Assembly (NCBI GenBank): GCA_963932145.1
Contig: OZ010590.1
Coordinates: forward strand, 57,611,886-57,675,885
Direction: 5' to 3'
Length of the DNA: 64,000 nucleotides
Origin: Acanthosepion lycidas
Taxonomy: Eukaryota > Mollusca > Cephalopoda > Sepiida > Sepiidae
How positions within the stretch are numbered: position 1 is the stretch's first letter; every line of letters starts with the position of its first letter. The translations under genes and the position numbers were made by a program. Of this stretch, positions 42,716 through 53,386 are shown in pieces. The notes beneath the pieces were generated by a model that was not told the DNA's origin, searched no databases, and was given only the letters and a program-made list of their open reading frames with translations.

Positions 42716-42736
42716 TTGTTTACTCGGGTGGTTATA

Positions 42737-42891
42737 CAGTGTAACCTGGATATAAGAGAAATTTTCTCTGGTCCCAAATTAGAGCCATACTTACCTAAAC
42801 AAAATAGACCAAACCCGGATATAAGAGAAACCCAGGATATAAGAGACTTCCTCTCCGGTCCCGACAACTCTCTTATATCCGGGTCACACTT
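42737..42891. mobile_element. pogo-like MITE, copy 2
   Basis: It begins CAGTGTAACCTGGATATAAG after TA (42735-42736) and ends with the near-complement CTCTTATATCCGGGTCACAC. GGATATAAGAGA occurs three times directly and once inverted. The interior (CTCTGGTCCCAAATTAGAGCC, CGGTCCCGACAA) matches copy 1 at 29-198. Confidence 0.8.
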
Positions 42892-42911
42892 TATATAAAT
42901 ATATATGCTTT

Positions 42912-43416
42912 TGTCTATGCATTGAATATTGGTGCCTCTGCTATGTATCTAGAGATTCTTGATAAAATCCAAAGAAGTATCTGCAATGTTATGGGCCCTG
43001 AATTGGCATCTTGGTTTCAATCACTTTCTACACCTCTGTAACATAGCTTCAGTGTACATTTTCTATAAATGTTTTCATGGTAACTGTTCTTATGAGCTTT
43101 CCTTTTTGGTACCTTGTCTTTTCAAATTTAAGCACAGTACCAGAGTGGCAGAAAGGGCTCATCATTTTACAGTTGAAATGGCTCAATGTAACCATAAGTT
43201 TTATGCTGACAATTTCTTCTGTCATACATCTTACTTGTGAAACACTTTTTTGGTTTCTTCTTTTCCAGTCAACTTTGATCTTCAAAGATTTAAAGGCAAT
43301 GACAATCATTATTGTTTAGTGTTCTCTCTCCTTAATTTTTTTTCTCTTATTCTTTGACACACAGTAGCCCTTTGCATCTTAGAGGCTTTATTGCTTTGCT
43401 TGGGGTGAAATGATTA
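42912..43416 (+). pseudogene. LINE-A C-terminal fragment (copy 3)
   Basis: Frames keep KIQRSICNVMGPELASWFQSLST-like text, SVYIFYKCFHGNCSYELSF and KFKHSTRVAERAHHFTVEMA. The 3' UTR ends CTTGGGGTGAAATGATT. No catalytic domain. It is followed at once by (AT)n and a palindromic-repeat flank. Confidence 0.8.
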
Positions 43417-43433
43417 ATATATATATATATTTA

Positions 43434-43550
43434 TATATATATAATTATTTACTTTTGTATCGAGCACTATTTTTTAAAAATAATAACAAAAATACTAAAG
43501 AACTTTGGATTATTTACCTAACAAGTTCTTTCCTATTTTCTATATATTTT

Positions 43551-43555
<5 letters not shown>
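43434..43555 (+). repeat. flank segment of the palindromic repeat (copy 3)
   Basis: ATAATTATTT, then TTTTGTATCGAGCACTATTTT ... AATACTAAAGAACTTTGGAT ... TTCCTATTTTCTATATATTTT, as at 8571-8680. The palindromic arms are absent. (AT)n and (ATGT)n follow at 43554-43605. Confidence 0.7.
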
Positions 43556-43595
<40 letters not shown>

Positions 43596-43628
43596 GTATG
43601 TATGGAGAGAGAGAGAGAAAGAAAAAAT

Positions 43629-44240
43629 ATGAAGTGGTAAGATTATATCTCAACAGTTGCTAGATTTGTTGCTAGGAAAGTCGGTTCCCTGTGTCATGCT
43701 AGACAATTTTTCTCAACAGAATATATCTTACATATTTATAAGTCTACCATTAATCCTTGCTTTTATAAAATCCAAAGAAGTATCAACAATGTTATTGGTT
43801 CTGATGTGGCATCTTGGCTTCTCTCCATTTCCCCACTGCAGTAATCTAGCTTCCCTGTGTGCTTTCTAGAAATACTTTCATAGTAATTGTTCTGATGAAC
43901 TTTCCACTATGGTACTTAGACTTTATAAATTTAAGTGCAGTACTAGATTGGCAGCAAGGTCTCATCATTTTACAGTTGATATTACTAGATATAACCATAA
44001 GTTCTATCCTACAGTTTCTTTTATGGCACTTCTCACTTGTGAACCTTTCTTTCAGCTTTTTGCTTCTCAGTCAACTTTGATTTTCAAAAATTTAAAGGCA
44101 AAGTCAAGTGTTGTCTACTGTTTTCTTGATTCTTGTTCTTTTTATATTCTCTCTTCTTGTTTTTTCTCAATCTCTAACACGCAAATACCTCTTGCATCTT
44201 AGTGGCTTTATTGCCCTTGCTAGGAGTGAAATGATTAAAA
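43629..44240 (+). pseudogene. LINE-A C-terminal fragment (copy 4)
   Basis: It starts at the MKW.DYI segment after the reverse transcriptase, then ARKVGSLCHARQFFS, ILHIYKSTIN, and KFKCSTRLAARSHHFTVDITRY. It ends with the 3' UTR CTTGCTAGGAGTGAAATGATT plus poly(A). Frameshifts are numerous. Confidence 0.8.
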
Positions 44241-45295
44241 AATATATATGAAATATAATTTATAAGAAAGTGATACTTAAACTTTATTGTTTTCCATGAC
44301 TTAGTTTCATGTGCACACACTGTTTATCATTTATCTGTTGGCTGTTGCAATATTTTAAGGTGGTTAAAAAGGGCAAGGAAATTCAGTTCTCTAATTAGGT
44401 GGCCATTATGTGACCTATTGTCAGTGACGGCCCCATGGTTGCTGGCACCAAGGCAAGCTGAACTTGGCAGCCTTACAAGTATAATTTTTTTTTTAATTTT
44501 CACAAGGAGAAAAACTGAAAATGCAGAATAACAAGTTTATCACATTATACAAGTTAATACAATCTAAAGAAAATATTTATTATCCTACCTACAACATGTT
44601 TTCCTAGCTTTTAGATCCGCAAATCTTTTCATGGCACACTCTATTTTACAAGATCATTTTCTATTGACAAAAATAGCCAAATAATTTAACTTGGGCCATG
44701 GACAACTAAGCATGCTTTTATAAGCTTTAGTTTTGGAAGATGGTGGAATGATGGTGCCTTTGGTCTTGATGGCACCCTGTTCGACTGTCTGGGTTGCCAG
44801 TACCTTGAGGTAGCCCTGCCCAGAGTATATACTGTGAATCAGGAGTGAACAGAGGCAGATTGAAAAGACATTCTTTCCAAATAAAAAAAAATGGTGACTG
44901 GGCTGAGGTGGATGGAAAAGAGGTTGTATTCAATATGTGCATATCATTATTATATGTCATGTTATTCAGTAGGCCTAGATGTATGTGCCAAGGAAGTGTT
45001 ACTAGTGGCTTTAAATTCATCCTACACCAACATTTTTTATCACAAGATATTCCTATGCCTGCAAATGGACATGAGCTTTTGCCTTCTATTTAGCATTACA
45101 TCAACACCCATGCCTTTGTAAGATTGACAGATTTTTGCCCATACACCAGTTATATCTATTGCCCTTACTACCAAACATTCACTCGGTACTCAAAATCTCC
45201 CACTTAAGTATGGGGTCTGGCATACTGTCTTCTTTCCTTTGTCAATGCTATGTGGACGAAGTCATGGCATTTCTGAACTTTTCATTGCTCAAGCT
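44241..45295. other. spacer, no gene recognised
   Basis: Two overlapping plus frames and a 97-codon minus frame (44727-45093) lack any family signature. G/C content rises slightly around 44400-44470. Confidence 0.4.
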
Positions 45296-45299
45296 TAAC

Positions 45300-45440
45300 C
45301 TGTAATTATAATATCTCCACTTCCCTGGAGGAAGATGAGATCATGCCTTTTCCAAGACCATTAGCATGAAGTGAATGAAACAGAATTTGAACTTGGTGCA
45401 AAAGGCTAAATTGGCCTGACAGTAACTGTTACCTTATCCG
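45300..45440 (-). mobile_element. SINE A fragment (reverse)
   Basis: Reverse strand: CACCAAGTTCAAATTCTGTTTCATTCACTTCATG then GGAAAAGGCATGATCTCATC, in short pieces, follows the SINE A order (box B, ATTCACTT, AAGGTATGAATCC). Confidence 0.55.
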
Positions 45441-45459
45441 TAAATACTCTCAAATATAT

Positions 45460-45843
45460 AGGGAATAAAAAGTATTAAGAGAAAAGTTTAATTAGAAAAG
45501 ATTATTGAACTGTTATATAATATAAGTCCTCCTATATAGAAGTGAATGCTGGGCAATGCCAGAGATGAAGAAGTAACTTAAAGCAACAAAAATTATGTTC
45601 TACAGAAAGATGCAAAGAATATCATGGACTGAACATGTGAGCAACGATGACGTTTTAGAAAAAAATGGAAAAAGAAAAATTATACTTAACATCAGGAAGA
45701 CAGTTGAAATTTCTAGGGCACATAATGAGAAAAGACAGCTTGGAAAATTTGATGCACACAGGACAGATTGAAGTCAGGAAGGGCAGAGGAAAATATTGTA
45801 TAACCTACTTAGTGGGGTTGAGTAAATAGATTGTGGAGCAGGG
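45460..45843 (+). pseudogene. RTE-type retrotransposon tail (copy 7), left part
   Basis: TCCTCCTATATAGAAGTGAATG, GATGAAGAAGTAACTTAAAGC, CAGGAAGACAGTTGAAATTTC, GCTTGGAAAATTTGATGC, GGGTTGAGTAAATAGATTGTGG follow the RTE copies at 29.3 and 55.3 kb. It stops at a poly(T) where LINE-A has inserted and resumes at about 46247. Confidence 0.7.
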
Positions 45844-45856
45844 CTTTTTTTTTTTT

Positions 45857-46243
45857 TTATATATAAGCATTTCACCCCAAGCAAGGCGGGAAGCCACTAG
45901 GATGCAAGGGGTTACAGAAAATTTGGAGCAAGATCAGATAGGAGTGATAGAAGAAAGGATGAGAAGAAGGGTAGTGGATAGATCAAGGCAACTGGAGATG
46001 TCGATTGACATTACACTTGAATAGCTGGAGATTATAGCTCTCAGGGAAACTGGAATAGGGAAGGGAGTTCCACAGGCGAGAGGTGCTAGACATAAAGACA
46101 TTGGAGTAGAAGAGACAACTACATTTAGGAGTTTCGACAGTGAAGGGTGGGAGCAGGATGCCAGCCTCGTAGGGCGCTTGAATGCAGCTCCTCAGAGCAA
46201 TTGCCATGAAAGTATTTGTAGAACAGACAGAGAGAGGCAACAG
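45857..46243 (-). pseudogene. LINE-A 3' end nested in an RTE copy (copy 5)
   Basis: The minus strand reads NTFMAIALRSCIQAPYEAGILLP, VETPKCSCLFYSNVFM, TSRLWNSLPYSSFPESYNLQLFKCNVNRHLQ, then the 3' UTR CCTTGCTTGGGGTGAAATGC and a poly(A) tail seen as T's at 45846-45859. It is 5'-truncated inside the ORF. It is relatively well preserved: the C-terminal stretch has one open frame of over 100 codons. Confidence 0.85.
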
Positions 46244-46246
46244 CAC

Positions 46247-46350
46247 GTAGGAGAGATAACATTTATTAATTGCTACAATGGATAGAAAATTGTGGAGATA
46301 CATGATAACCAACATCCCAAATGGACATGGCACATAGATGAAGAAGAATT
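46247..46350 (+). pseudogene. RTE-type tail (copy 7), right part
   Basis: GAGAGATAACATTTATTAATTGCTACAATGG, GTGGAGATACATGATAACC and CCAAATGGACATGGCACAT, in short pieces, continue the RTE copy exactly where 45843 left off. Confidence 0.7.
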
Positions 46351-46542
46351 ATTTAATAGGAACATTTAACCATAATTTACTGACAGTTATTGATATAAAA
46401 ACTGTGCCTTTTACATGGAGGATACAACTTGAAATTGACAGGCCCCAAAATGGTATTTAGTAACCTGATAACATAAATCTTATTGAACATATCTAGATAA
46501 TTTTTATTACAAGAAGAAATTTAGAGAACTATATATACTTGT

Positions 46543-46793
46543 TGGCAATGTGTCATCATTTTAGTGTTGAAATGTGGACTAGATGTAACTGTAAGTTCTA
46601 TGTTGACATTGTCTTCTATCACACTTCTTGATTGTGGAACTCTCTTCTGGCTTCTTGCTTCCCAAAAATTTAAATGCAATGTCAATCATTATCTTCTGTC
46701 TTTCATCCTTAATAGTAGTTTTTTCTAATACTCTCTAACATTCAGCAACCTCTTGCATCCTAGTGGCTTTAATGACTTGCTTGGGATGAAATG

Positions 46794-46797
<4 letters not shown>
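46543..46797 (+). pseudogene. LINE-A 3' end (copy 6)
   Basis: It starts in the segment GCAATGTGTCATCATTTTAG, then AATTTAAATGCAATGTCAATC, CATCCTAGTGGCTTTAATG and CTTGGGATGAAATGATT. (AT)n and SINE B follow directly. Confidence 0.75.

Positions 46798-46831
<34 letters not shown>
46796..46831. repeat. (AT)n microsatellite
   Basis: It lies between the LINE-A 3' end and the SINE B head. Confidence 0.95.
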
Positions 46832-46835
<4 letters not shown>

Positions 46836-47213
46836 GGATGAGTGGTTAGAAATTTCAGTTTCTGACCATGTGACCTCGAATCTCACTGCAGTTGATTCGT
46901 CAGGAAGTAGACTTTCTGATGTTATTGGTCTGGATAACATGCAGCACCTTTGGAAAGTGCCTGAAAACCAAAGCACGGTCACAATGACTGAGGGTTTGAG
47001 TGCACTGGCCTTGTTCAGATTGTTGATCACACTAGATAACACTCTCTTCCAGAAACTGTAACTAAGGTTTGCTCAGCATAGTTGCAATATAAACCAGGCT
47101 GGCTCTATGGGTGTTGAACAAACACATATGTGCCTGAATGAGCATCTGCAATAGGAATTGACTAGCCGCCCTAATAGACAGGTAACCTCAACTATGAGTG
47201 GCCAGCTATTATT
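46832..47213 (+). mobile_element. SINE B, nearly full length (copy 5)
   Basis: Box A TGGATGAGTGG at 46835-46845 fits the consensus; box B is degenerate (CCTCGAATCTC). Body: TTGGAAAGTGCCTGAAAACC, GCCTTGTTCAGATTGTTGATC, GAAACTGTAACTAAGG, GGGTGTTGAACAAACACATATG and AGGAATTGACTAGCCGCCC. It lacks about 60 bases in the middle compared with 23130-23572. Confidence 0.8.
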
Positions 47214-47334
47214 TTTATTATATTCTTTAAGATGGATTTGTGCAACCAGATATAATAAATATGATATAAAGTTAAAAATCTTTTAATTTAATCTTTACCT
47301 CTATTTTGTTAAATGTTAACTTCAAAGATAGATA

Positions 47335-47600
47335 TTTTACACTCCCAGAGCCAATTCAGGTCCAAAATAAAACCTGCCATGCTATGTACATTGTAGCAAA
47401 CCATGTTTATTCCCTTTGTATCCCATTGGTGAGGTGTAAGTTCCACTTGAGCAGATTCTTCCCACAAACTGCTTCTTTGTGGAACCAAGATTATGCTTCC
47501 CCAATCACCACAATCTTCTATACATATCCCCATAAACTGTACCTCTTACTCTGTAACCCTCTACCATAAGTGGCTTTTGTGCCTTGTACAGGTTAACCAT
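47335..47600 (+). pseudogene. LINE-B 3' end (copy 5)
   Basis: Plus frame: PLVRCKFHLSRFFPQTASLWN matches the LINE-B end (KFHS..FFPRT.ALWN), followed by a 3' part ATAAGTGGCTTTTGTGCCTTG. The central part is missing. Confidence 0.65.
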
Positions 47601-48030
47601 CATTGTAAAAAGAAAAAATATGGACTTGAGAATGGCAAGTTCCAAAAAGTATTCAGTGCCTCTGTTCACCAAACCAATCACCTAACATATATTCTGTCAA
47701 AAATGACTTGTCCATTTTGGACTAGGAAAAAAAAAAAGGAAAGACAAGTGATTCTATAAAAGAAAATTTGCTTTGTATTTTCAATGAAGCCTGGTTAGGT
47801 AGATAACATCTTTCATTTTAGATATAATGAATTGTGTACTCAAAAATTTTAAATAAAAATCTAAAATTGTTTAGACTGGGAGGTGGAGGTTTCTTATTTG
47901 AAATGTCTTTAATCAGGTTTCTTCATATATATAACTTATCTCTTTCTCTCTCACTAATATATATATATATATAATGTAATAAAACTGTTTTTGCAGTCAA
48001 TGTTTATTTTGTATAGGAAATGGTTATATT

Positions 48031-48085
<55 letters not shown>

Positions 48086-48138
48086 CAAGTAAAAGGTTTG
48101 TCATTTAGCTGATATATGTAACTTTTAAATATATATAT
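47601..48138. other. AT-rich spacer with (AT)n at 48031-48076
   Basis: No gene. Smaller AT tracts lie at 47957 and 48130, the latter next to the mariner end. Confidence 0.6.
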
Positions 48139-48139
48139 A

Positions 48140-49390
48140 TTAGGACCTTGAATAAGTTCTTGATGATTTTTCATGAAAAGTAGTTTTATTTACAAACATT
48201 AGTGAGTAACATGTCACTGAAAAGTATTGTCCATCTCTAGCCTCTACTTTTTCCAATCTTTCCGGTAGAATTTGAATCCCACATCAGTAAAACAACACAT
48301 CTTTTTTGGCTAACCACGAGTCAACCCATTTTTTGGCATCTTCATAAGAATGAAAGTGCTGCTGAGCCAAGCCATGTGACATTGATTGGAACAAGTGATA
48401 ATCAGATGGGGCAATGTCTGGTGAATATGGCAGGTGGGGTAGGACTTCCCATTTAAGCATTTCCAAGTAGATGTTCACCTGTTTTGCAATATGAGGTCTA
48501 GCATTGTCATGCTGCAAAATCATTTTGTTATGTCTCTGCTCAGATAGCATCCATTTTTTTTCTTCAATGCGTGGCTCAAACACATCAGTTATAGTTGACA
48601 GCAATCTCCTGTGATGGTTTCAGTCAGTTTGAGCAGCTCATAATAAACTACATTCAGTTGATCCTGCCAAATGCAGAGCAGGAACTTCAAACCATGGATA
48701 TTCAGCTTTGACACTGATGTTGATGCATGACTGGGTTATTGTAGTGTATCAATTTTTCATCACTGGCCATGATATTATGCAAAAAACCTTTCCTTTTCTG
48801 CTGTTGAAGCGGCTGTTCACATGTGTCAAGATGCCGTTTGACATCTCTCAGTTTGAATACATCTCCCAGGGTCCTTGCTTTTGAATCATTCCTAATGATT
48901 TCAAACATTTCGAAACTGTTGCGTGATCAACTCCTAATGATTCTGCAATTTCAGCTTGCACCTGACATGAGTCTTCATAAAGTAATGCCTCCAATTCTTT
49001 GTCTTCAAACTTTTTCAGTGTGCCAAGGCATTCTTTATATTCAACATCAAAATCATTATTTTTGAAGCATCTAAACCAGTCTATGTATGTTGTTTTCAAC
49101 AGAGCTTGGTTGCTGTAAGTCTCAACAAGAATTCTGTGTGCTTCAGCTGCAGATTTCTTTTGAATAAAGGCAGTAAAATTCCCTGCAAATACATATTCTT
49201 TGGCACAAAATCTGATATGTTTAATGCTATGAAGAACAAAGTTGTTTACACTTCAGCTAAATTATATTCACTGAATTACAAGATGGCTTATAGTGCTTCC
49301 TTATAGATGCATTACTATCTGAAACTACATGCACACAGTTCTGGGAATGCCATCTGTTTGAAAACTGTGAGAATTTATTCAAGGACTTAA
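48140..49390 (-). mobile_element. mariner element, near full length (about 1.25 kb)
   Basis: Inverted termini: TTAGGACCTTGAATAAGTTC at the left and GAATTTATTCAAGGACTTAA at the right, both within TA-rich flanks. The length matches canonical mariners of about 1.3 kb. It encodes a transposase relic on the minus strand (listed separately). The spacing between termini and ORF is normal, so the element is structurally complete but mutated. Confidence 0.85.
48260..49099 (-). pseudogene. mariner transposase relic
   Basis: Minus-strand order: WFRCFKNNDFDVEYKE and the DNA-binding helix-turn-helix (IAESLGVDHATVSKCLKSLG), then KRHLDTCE and a catalytic region with IMASDEKLIHYNN (first Asp region; here ASDEK). 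A short part with stops follows at 48605-48702. Then come LQHDNARPH with the second Asp and LPYSPDIAPSDYHLF with the third Asp, giving the mariner D,D34D arrangement. At least two frameshifts or stops break it. Confidence 0.85.
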
Positions 49391-49800
49391 TAAATATATA
49401 TTATATAAATATAAATAAGCATGTTGAAATGGTCACAGCCCAACTTCCTTCCCAAATTCTGACCAATAGAATAAACATCAGAATTCATTTTGGAATTCTT
49501 TCTTGGTTGAACAAAGAGCTTTTAGTATCATCTTGTAGATATAAAAAAATCATATCTGATTGTATGTGTGCATGTATATATATATATATATATATATATG
49601 AAGTAGTTTTTTGCAATATTTGTTTTTTTTGTTATTGTTAATAGATATAACAGATAGAATATATAATTTGTATGTTATGCTTGCTGATAAATAAGAGTTT
49701 TGTTTTTTCTGTAAAAGTGTTTTTCTCAGTTCCATTAATGGCATTATTCCAATGCTATTGCTGATGGCTATTTAGTTGTCACTGCCACTCATGGTAAAGA
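49391..49800. other. spacer with (AT)n at 49574-49600
   Basis: No gene recognised. Confidence 0.5.
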
Positions 49801-49834
49801 CAAGTGATTTTTTTTTCTTGATAGACTGATTTCA

Positions 49835-50645
49835 GTCTAGGTTGGGATGAGAATGATCAGGCCACAAGAATTTGGAAGAAGTCAAATTTTCACAAGACTC
49901 ATTTTTATATATTAAATTATGGAATGAAGAATTTAAAGAAGTATAATTCTTTGAAGATAATTTTGTGCTGTACTGTGAAAGAATGACAAAGACATTATTT
50001 TGGGAAAAATAGAATACTTTTAAACAGATTAAATCAGATGATTATCATTAATTCAGCAAAGTTTTGTCTGAAATTCTAAGATTCATTTTTGTCATTTTTA
50101 TATACATACGTGGAAATGTGGAAAATTAAAACTGCAGCTTGAATCCGTGTCTCTTAATCTTATGAATTGAACTATAATTGGAGAGGCCAAAAATTACTTA
50201 TGTTAGACCATTAACAGTTTTGGTTGTGGGTGGAATGGTTAGGCTGCAAGAATTTGGAAGAAGGAATTGGTTTTATATGAAATCCATTCTCATATATTAA
50301 ATTATTGGAATGAAGAATTTGTAGAAATATAGTTCTTTGAAGATAATTTTGTATAGCACAATGAGACAATGAGACAATTTTATTTTTAAAATAGAATACT
50401 TTTACATAGCTTAAAGTAAATAATTAATATTTATTCTGCATAGTTTTACCTAAAATTATCATTTTTGAAACTATCATTTTTATATGCACACATATGTATG
50501 TATAAAATTACACAAAAGGTTACAAGTTTGGCTTGAATCCATGTCTCTTAGTCTTATGAATTAGACGATAATTGGAGAGGCCAAAAATTACTTGTTAGAC
50601 GATTATCAGGTTTGGTTGGGAGGGAGAATGGTCAGATTTCAGAAT
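49835..50645 (+). repeat. tandem repeat of about 390 bp (two units and a part)
   Basis: Unit starts: GTTGGGATGAGAATGATCAG (about 49840), GTTGTGGGTGGAATGGTTAG (50225), GTTGGGAGGGAGAATGGTCAG (50615). Each unit contains CAAGAATTTGGAAGAAG, TTCTTTGAAGATAATTTTGT, GCTTGAATCC.TGTCTCTTA and GAGAGGCCAAAAATTACTT. Divergence between units is clear but modest. Confidence 0.85.
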
Positions 50646-50980
50646 TTCTAGAATTTATCATTAATACATTTAAAGACCATAGACTGTTATCGATATTTAC
50701 TAAGCTTGTTTAGCTTGACATAAGCTTGAGTAAGTGAAGGAAGACTGTGTTGCACAAAAAAAAAATAGCATTTGAGATCTTGAACTTTTACCCAGATTAG
50801 AAATCAATATTCAACAGCTTTAATGCAGGTTCTGAAATACAGAGTTGGAAGATTGTGCTGGGTCAGTTTTTTAATTTGTGAGGACTTGCTTACATTTGTA
50901 AAATAATATTTAAAATTTTGATTTCTTACCAGACATGGGTGCGATATAAGTTTTATGCTTTACTTTTATTTTTTTTAATC
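50646..50980. other. spacer, nothing recognised
   Basis: No recurrent segment. Confidence 0.4.
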
Positions 50981-51293
50981 AGTGTCACTCCAAACATGGT
51001 AGTGCAGCCACTAAAATGCAAGGGGTTACAGGGTGTGGAAGAATTAGGAACAAAAACATTAGTAAGGAGAAAAATGACTAAAAAGCATTCCGAAGGAGAG
51101 TAGGTAGCGGTTGACATTGCATAAATTCTTACAGATTAAAGTTGGCTGGAAAGTATGAAGACAGAACGGAGTTCTACAAGCAAGAGGTGCAAGAAAGAAA
51201 ATTGTTCGCATAGAAGTTACGGCTACATCTAGTTAGCTCAACTGTAAATTGGTGCAATCTTGCTGCCAGTCTAGTAATGTACTCAAATTCATA
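50981..51293 (-). pseudogene. LINE-A 3' end (copy 7)
   Basis: Reverse strand: GAGTTGAGC..GATGTAGC, GAAATTTGTCC-like parts decayed, and CCTTGCATTTTAGTGGCTGC near the 3' end. CACTAAAATGCAAGGGGTTACAGG on the plus strand is diagnostic. The poly(A) is lost. Confidence 0.65.
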
Positions 51294-51404
51294 GTTATTC
51301 CTTCATGATATAGACATTACTGATTCTACAAAGATTCTTTTCCTTATCATCAATGAATTGTCATGCATTCTTAGGGAAAAATAGTGGATTGGTTTCTCAT
51401 TGCT

Positions 51405-51645
51405 TTCGCCACAATTTTTAATTTAGTTATCCTCTTCTTAGTTCGGTTTCCACCCAAAGCAACAGAGCCTAGTCTACCAACTATTTCACCTATAGCTGGG
51501 GAGAAAATAGTTGGATTCTTACCTTTCTCAAGGGCATTTGTATGAAAGTGAATGCAACAGACAAGGCAAGATTTTGAACTCAGCTTGAATATTCTACATT
51601 CTCTGTTGATATCTATTAAACTACCTACACATGTTTTTAGGTTAA
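51405..51645 (-). mobile_element. SINE A (reverse)
   Basis: Reverse strand: TTTAATAGATATCAACAGAG head, GTTCAAAATCTTGCC (box B), TTGCATTCACTTTCATAC, GAGAAAGGTAAGAATCC, CCCAGCTATAGGTG, TTGGTAGACTAGGCTCTG, and a tail with GAAGAGGATAACT. No 5S head is visible. Confidence 0.65.
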
Positions 51646-52315
51646 ATGTTAGAAAATAAAAAAATATATTAATATTAGTTTTAAGAAAATGGATATCAGT
51701 ATTCACCTTTACCACACTGCAGGCGACAATAGTCACCATAGAATTCTCTCCCTTTGCTACTCTAGGCACATTCCTTTGCCTTGAAATGGTTGCTATAAAT
51801 AAACACTTGTCAACTATTATTTCCAGTATTTTAAGCTGGAAATCACATACTACTACTTTGGAACAAAGCTAAACTCCTGTTTTCCAACACCCTTTTGAAT
51901 TCTTCTAGACTCTACATGAGGTGTAATATAAATTAAACCCATGTTAATTTTTTAGCAATTGTTTCAATTTTTTTTTTCAACATCAAATCATGCATGCAAA
52001 ACATAATGCATTACATCAAAATATTGCTGACTCATTCTTTTATTAGTGTACAAAAATTAAAATCTATATTCACAATACAAAGCAAGTTATAACAATTTTA
52101 AAACAGTAGGTGTTCGTGTTTTTGTACCCTCAAAGTAAAAATGAAGTGGCAGGGAAGACAACTCTAGAAAGAAATTTGTGTAGTAAATGCTAAAAATCAT
52201 GTCTTGCAGCAACAGAAATATCTATATTTATATTATGAATAGAAAGATCCATGTCAAGAAGCAGCCTTGCTAATTAATCATATGCTGCTGTTAATATTTT
52301 GTTTCATCTGATGAT
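51646..52315. other. spacer, nothing recognised
   Basis: No recurrent segment. Confidence 0.4.
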
Positions 52316-52319
52316 ATAA

Positions 52320-52850
52320 AGTGAAGAATAGTGCTTCAGCTGCTTTTGGAAAACTGAATGAAAAGATCTGGGACAGAAAAGACATTCTATACTACATCAA
52401 GACCAGGCTTGACTATAACCGGATCATCCCCATAACAATTTATACCTGTGAAAGCTGGACATTGGGAAAAGAAGACATACAAAGGCTCTCAATCTTTTAA
52501 AAGAAATACTCAGAACCACAACTGGCAAAATTATCAGGGACAGAGTCAGAATGGCTACCCTAAGGAAAAAGTGAGCAATAAAAACTGATATAATTCCCTG
52601 ATTAAAAGAAGTTGCCTAAACTGGTTTGAACATGTAATCAGAAGTGGACAATGAAGCTTTATGTATAGATCCTGCTAGGACAATTTCCTTGGCAAGAGTC
52701 CATGTGGTAGACCGCCTAAGAGATGAGAAGGTCAAATCAAGGAGGATGCCAGAGATGAGACACTTGAAAGGATCTCTTTTGACTGGAAGAAATGGTAAAT
52801 TTGTATGGGCAAGAACTGTGCAATGATTTCTTTCAGATTATACAACTTAG
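52320..52850 (+). pseudogene. non-LTR retrotransposon C-terminal tail, second RTE-like family
   Basis: With frameshifts, the plus strand gives SAAFGKLNERIWDRKDI (a region typical just after the reverse transcriptase), IYTCESWTLGKED, NWFEHVIRSGQ and a Arg/Pro-rich segment HVVDRLRDEKVKSRRMPE. The order fits the tail of a LINE ORF2, but the words differ from the other RTE copies here. No catalytic part remains. Confidence 0.6.
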
Positions 52851-53385
52851 AAAGGAAGGCCATTAATAAAGTCTGAGATTGCAAGGTGAAGAACCGCATT
52901 AATTTTGTGAACTTTCACTTGGTTTATTTTCCAGCCATCTTTAGGGCAAAGTGAAAATATTTTAAATATTATTTTATTGTTTGTTTTTAAAGTGCTCAAT
53001 AAAAATAATATTTATAGTAATAAGAAATAATTTCAGGTGCAAAACTGTAGCTAGTAGATATAGATTCACAGAATTCCCAACAAGAAAACATACTTTCTTT
53101 AAATAGGTAATTCCAACTTAGCCCTGTCTGAGTGGTCTCCATGGTGAAAATAAGAAAGACACTTTGGCTCAAAAAGTGGTTTCCCTGATTGAAAAAATGG
53201 GATGCAAGTTTGATTCATGTAGGAGGCACAATTTTTATTTAGTAGGACAGCTCTATCTGGGCTGGTTGTTATTAATTTCACTGTTACATAAAATAAAAAA
53301 AACAAAACAGGGATAGCAACTCAGATAGGTTCGTGTACCCACTAAAAGTAATGTTTATAGTAATAAGTGCCCTTTATATATAAAC
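52851..53385. other. spacer with possible SINE C-like unit at 53105-53300
   Basis: CTGTCTGAGTGGTCTC and GATGCAAGTTTGATTCATG could be a degenerate tRNA-like head; nothing else recognised. Confidence 0.35.
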
Positions 53386-53386
53386 T

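Noticed and set aside
44727-45121. Overlapping 76-97 codon frames on both strands as a host gene
   Set aside because: No conserved motif, no consistent splice sites and no codon pattern distinguishing one strand.
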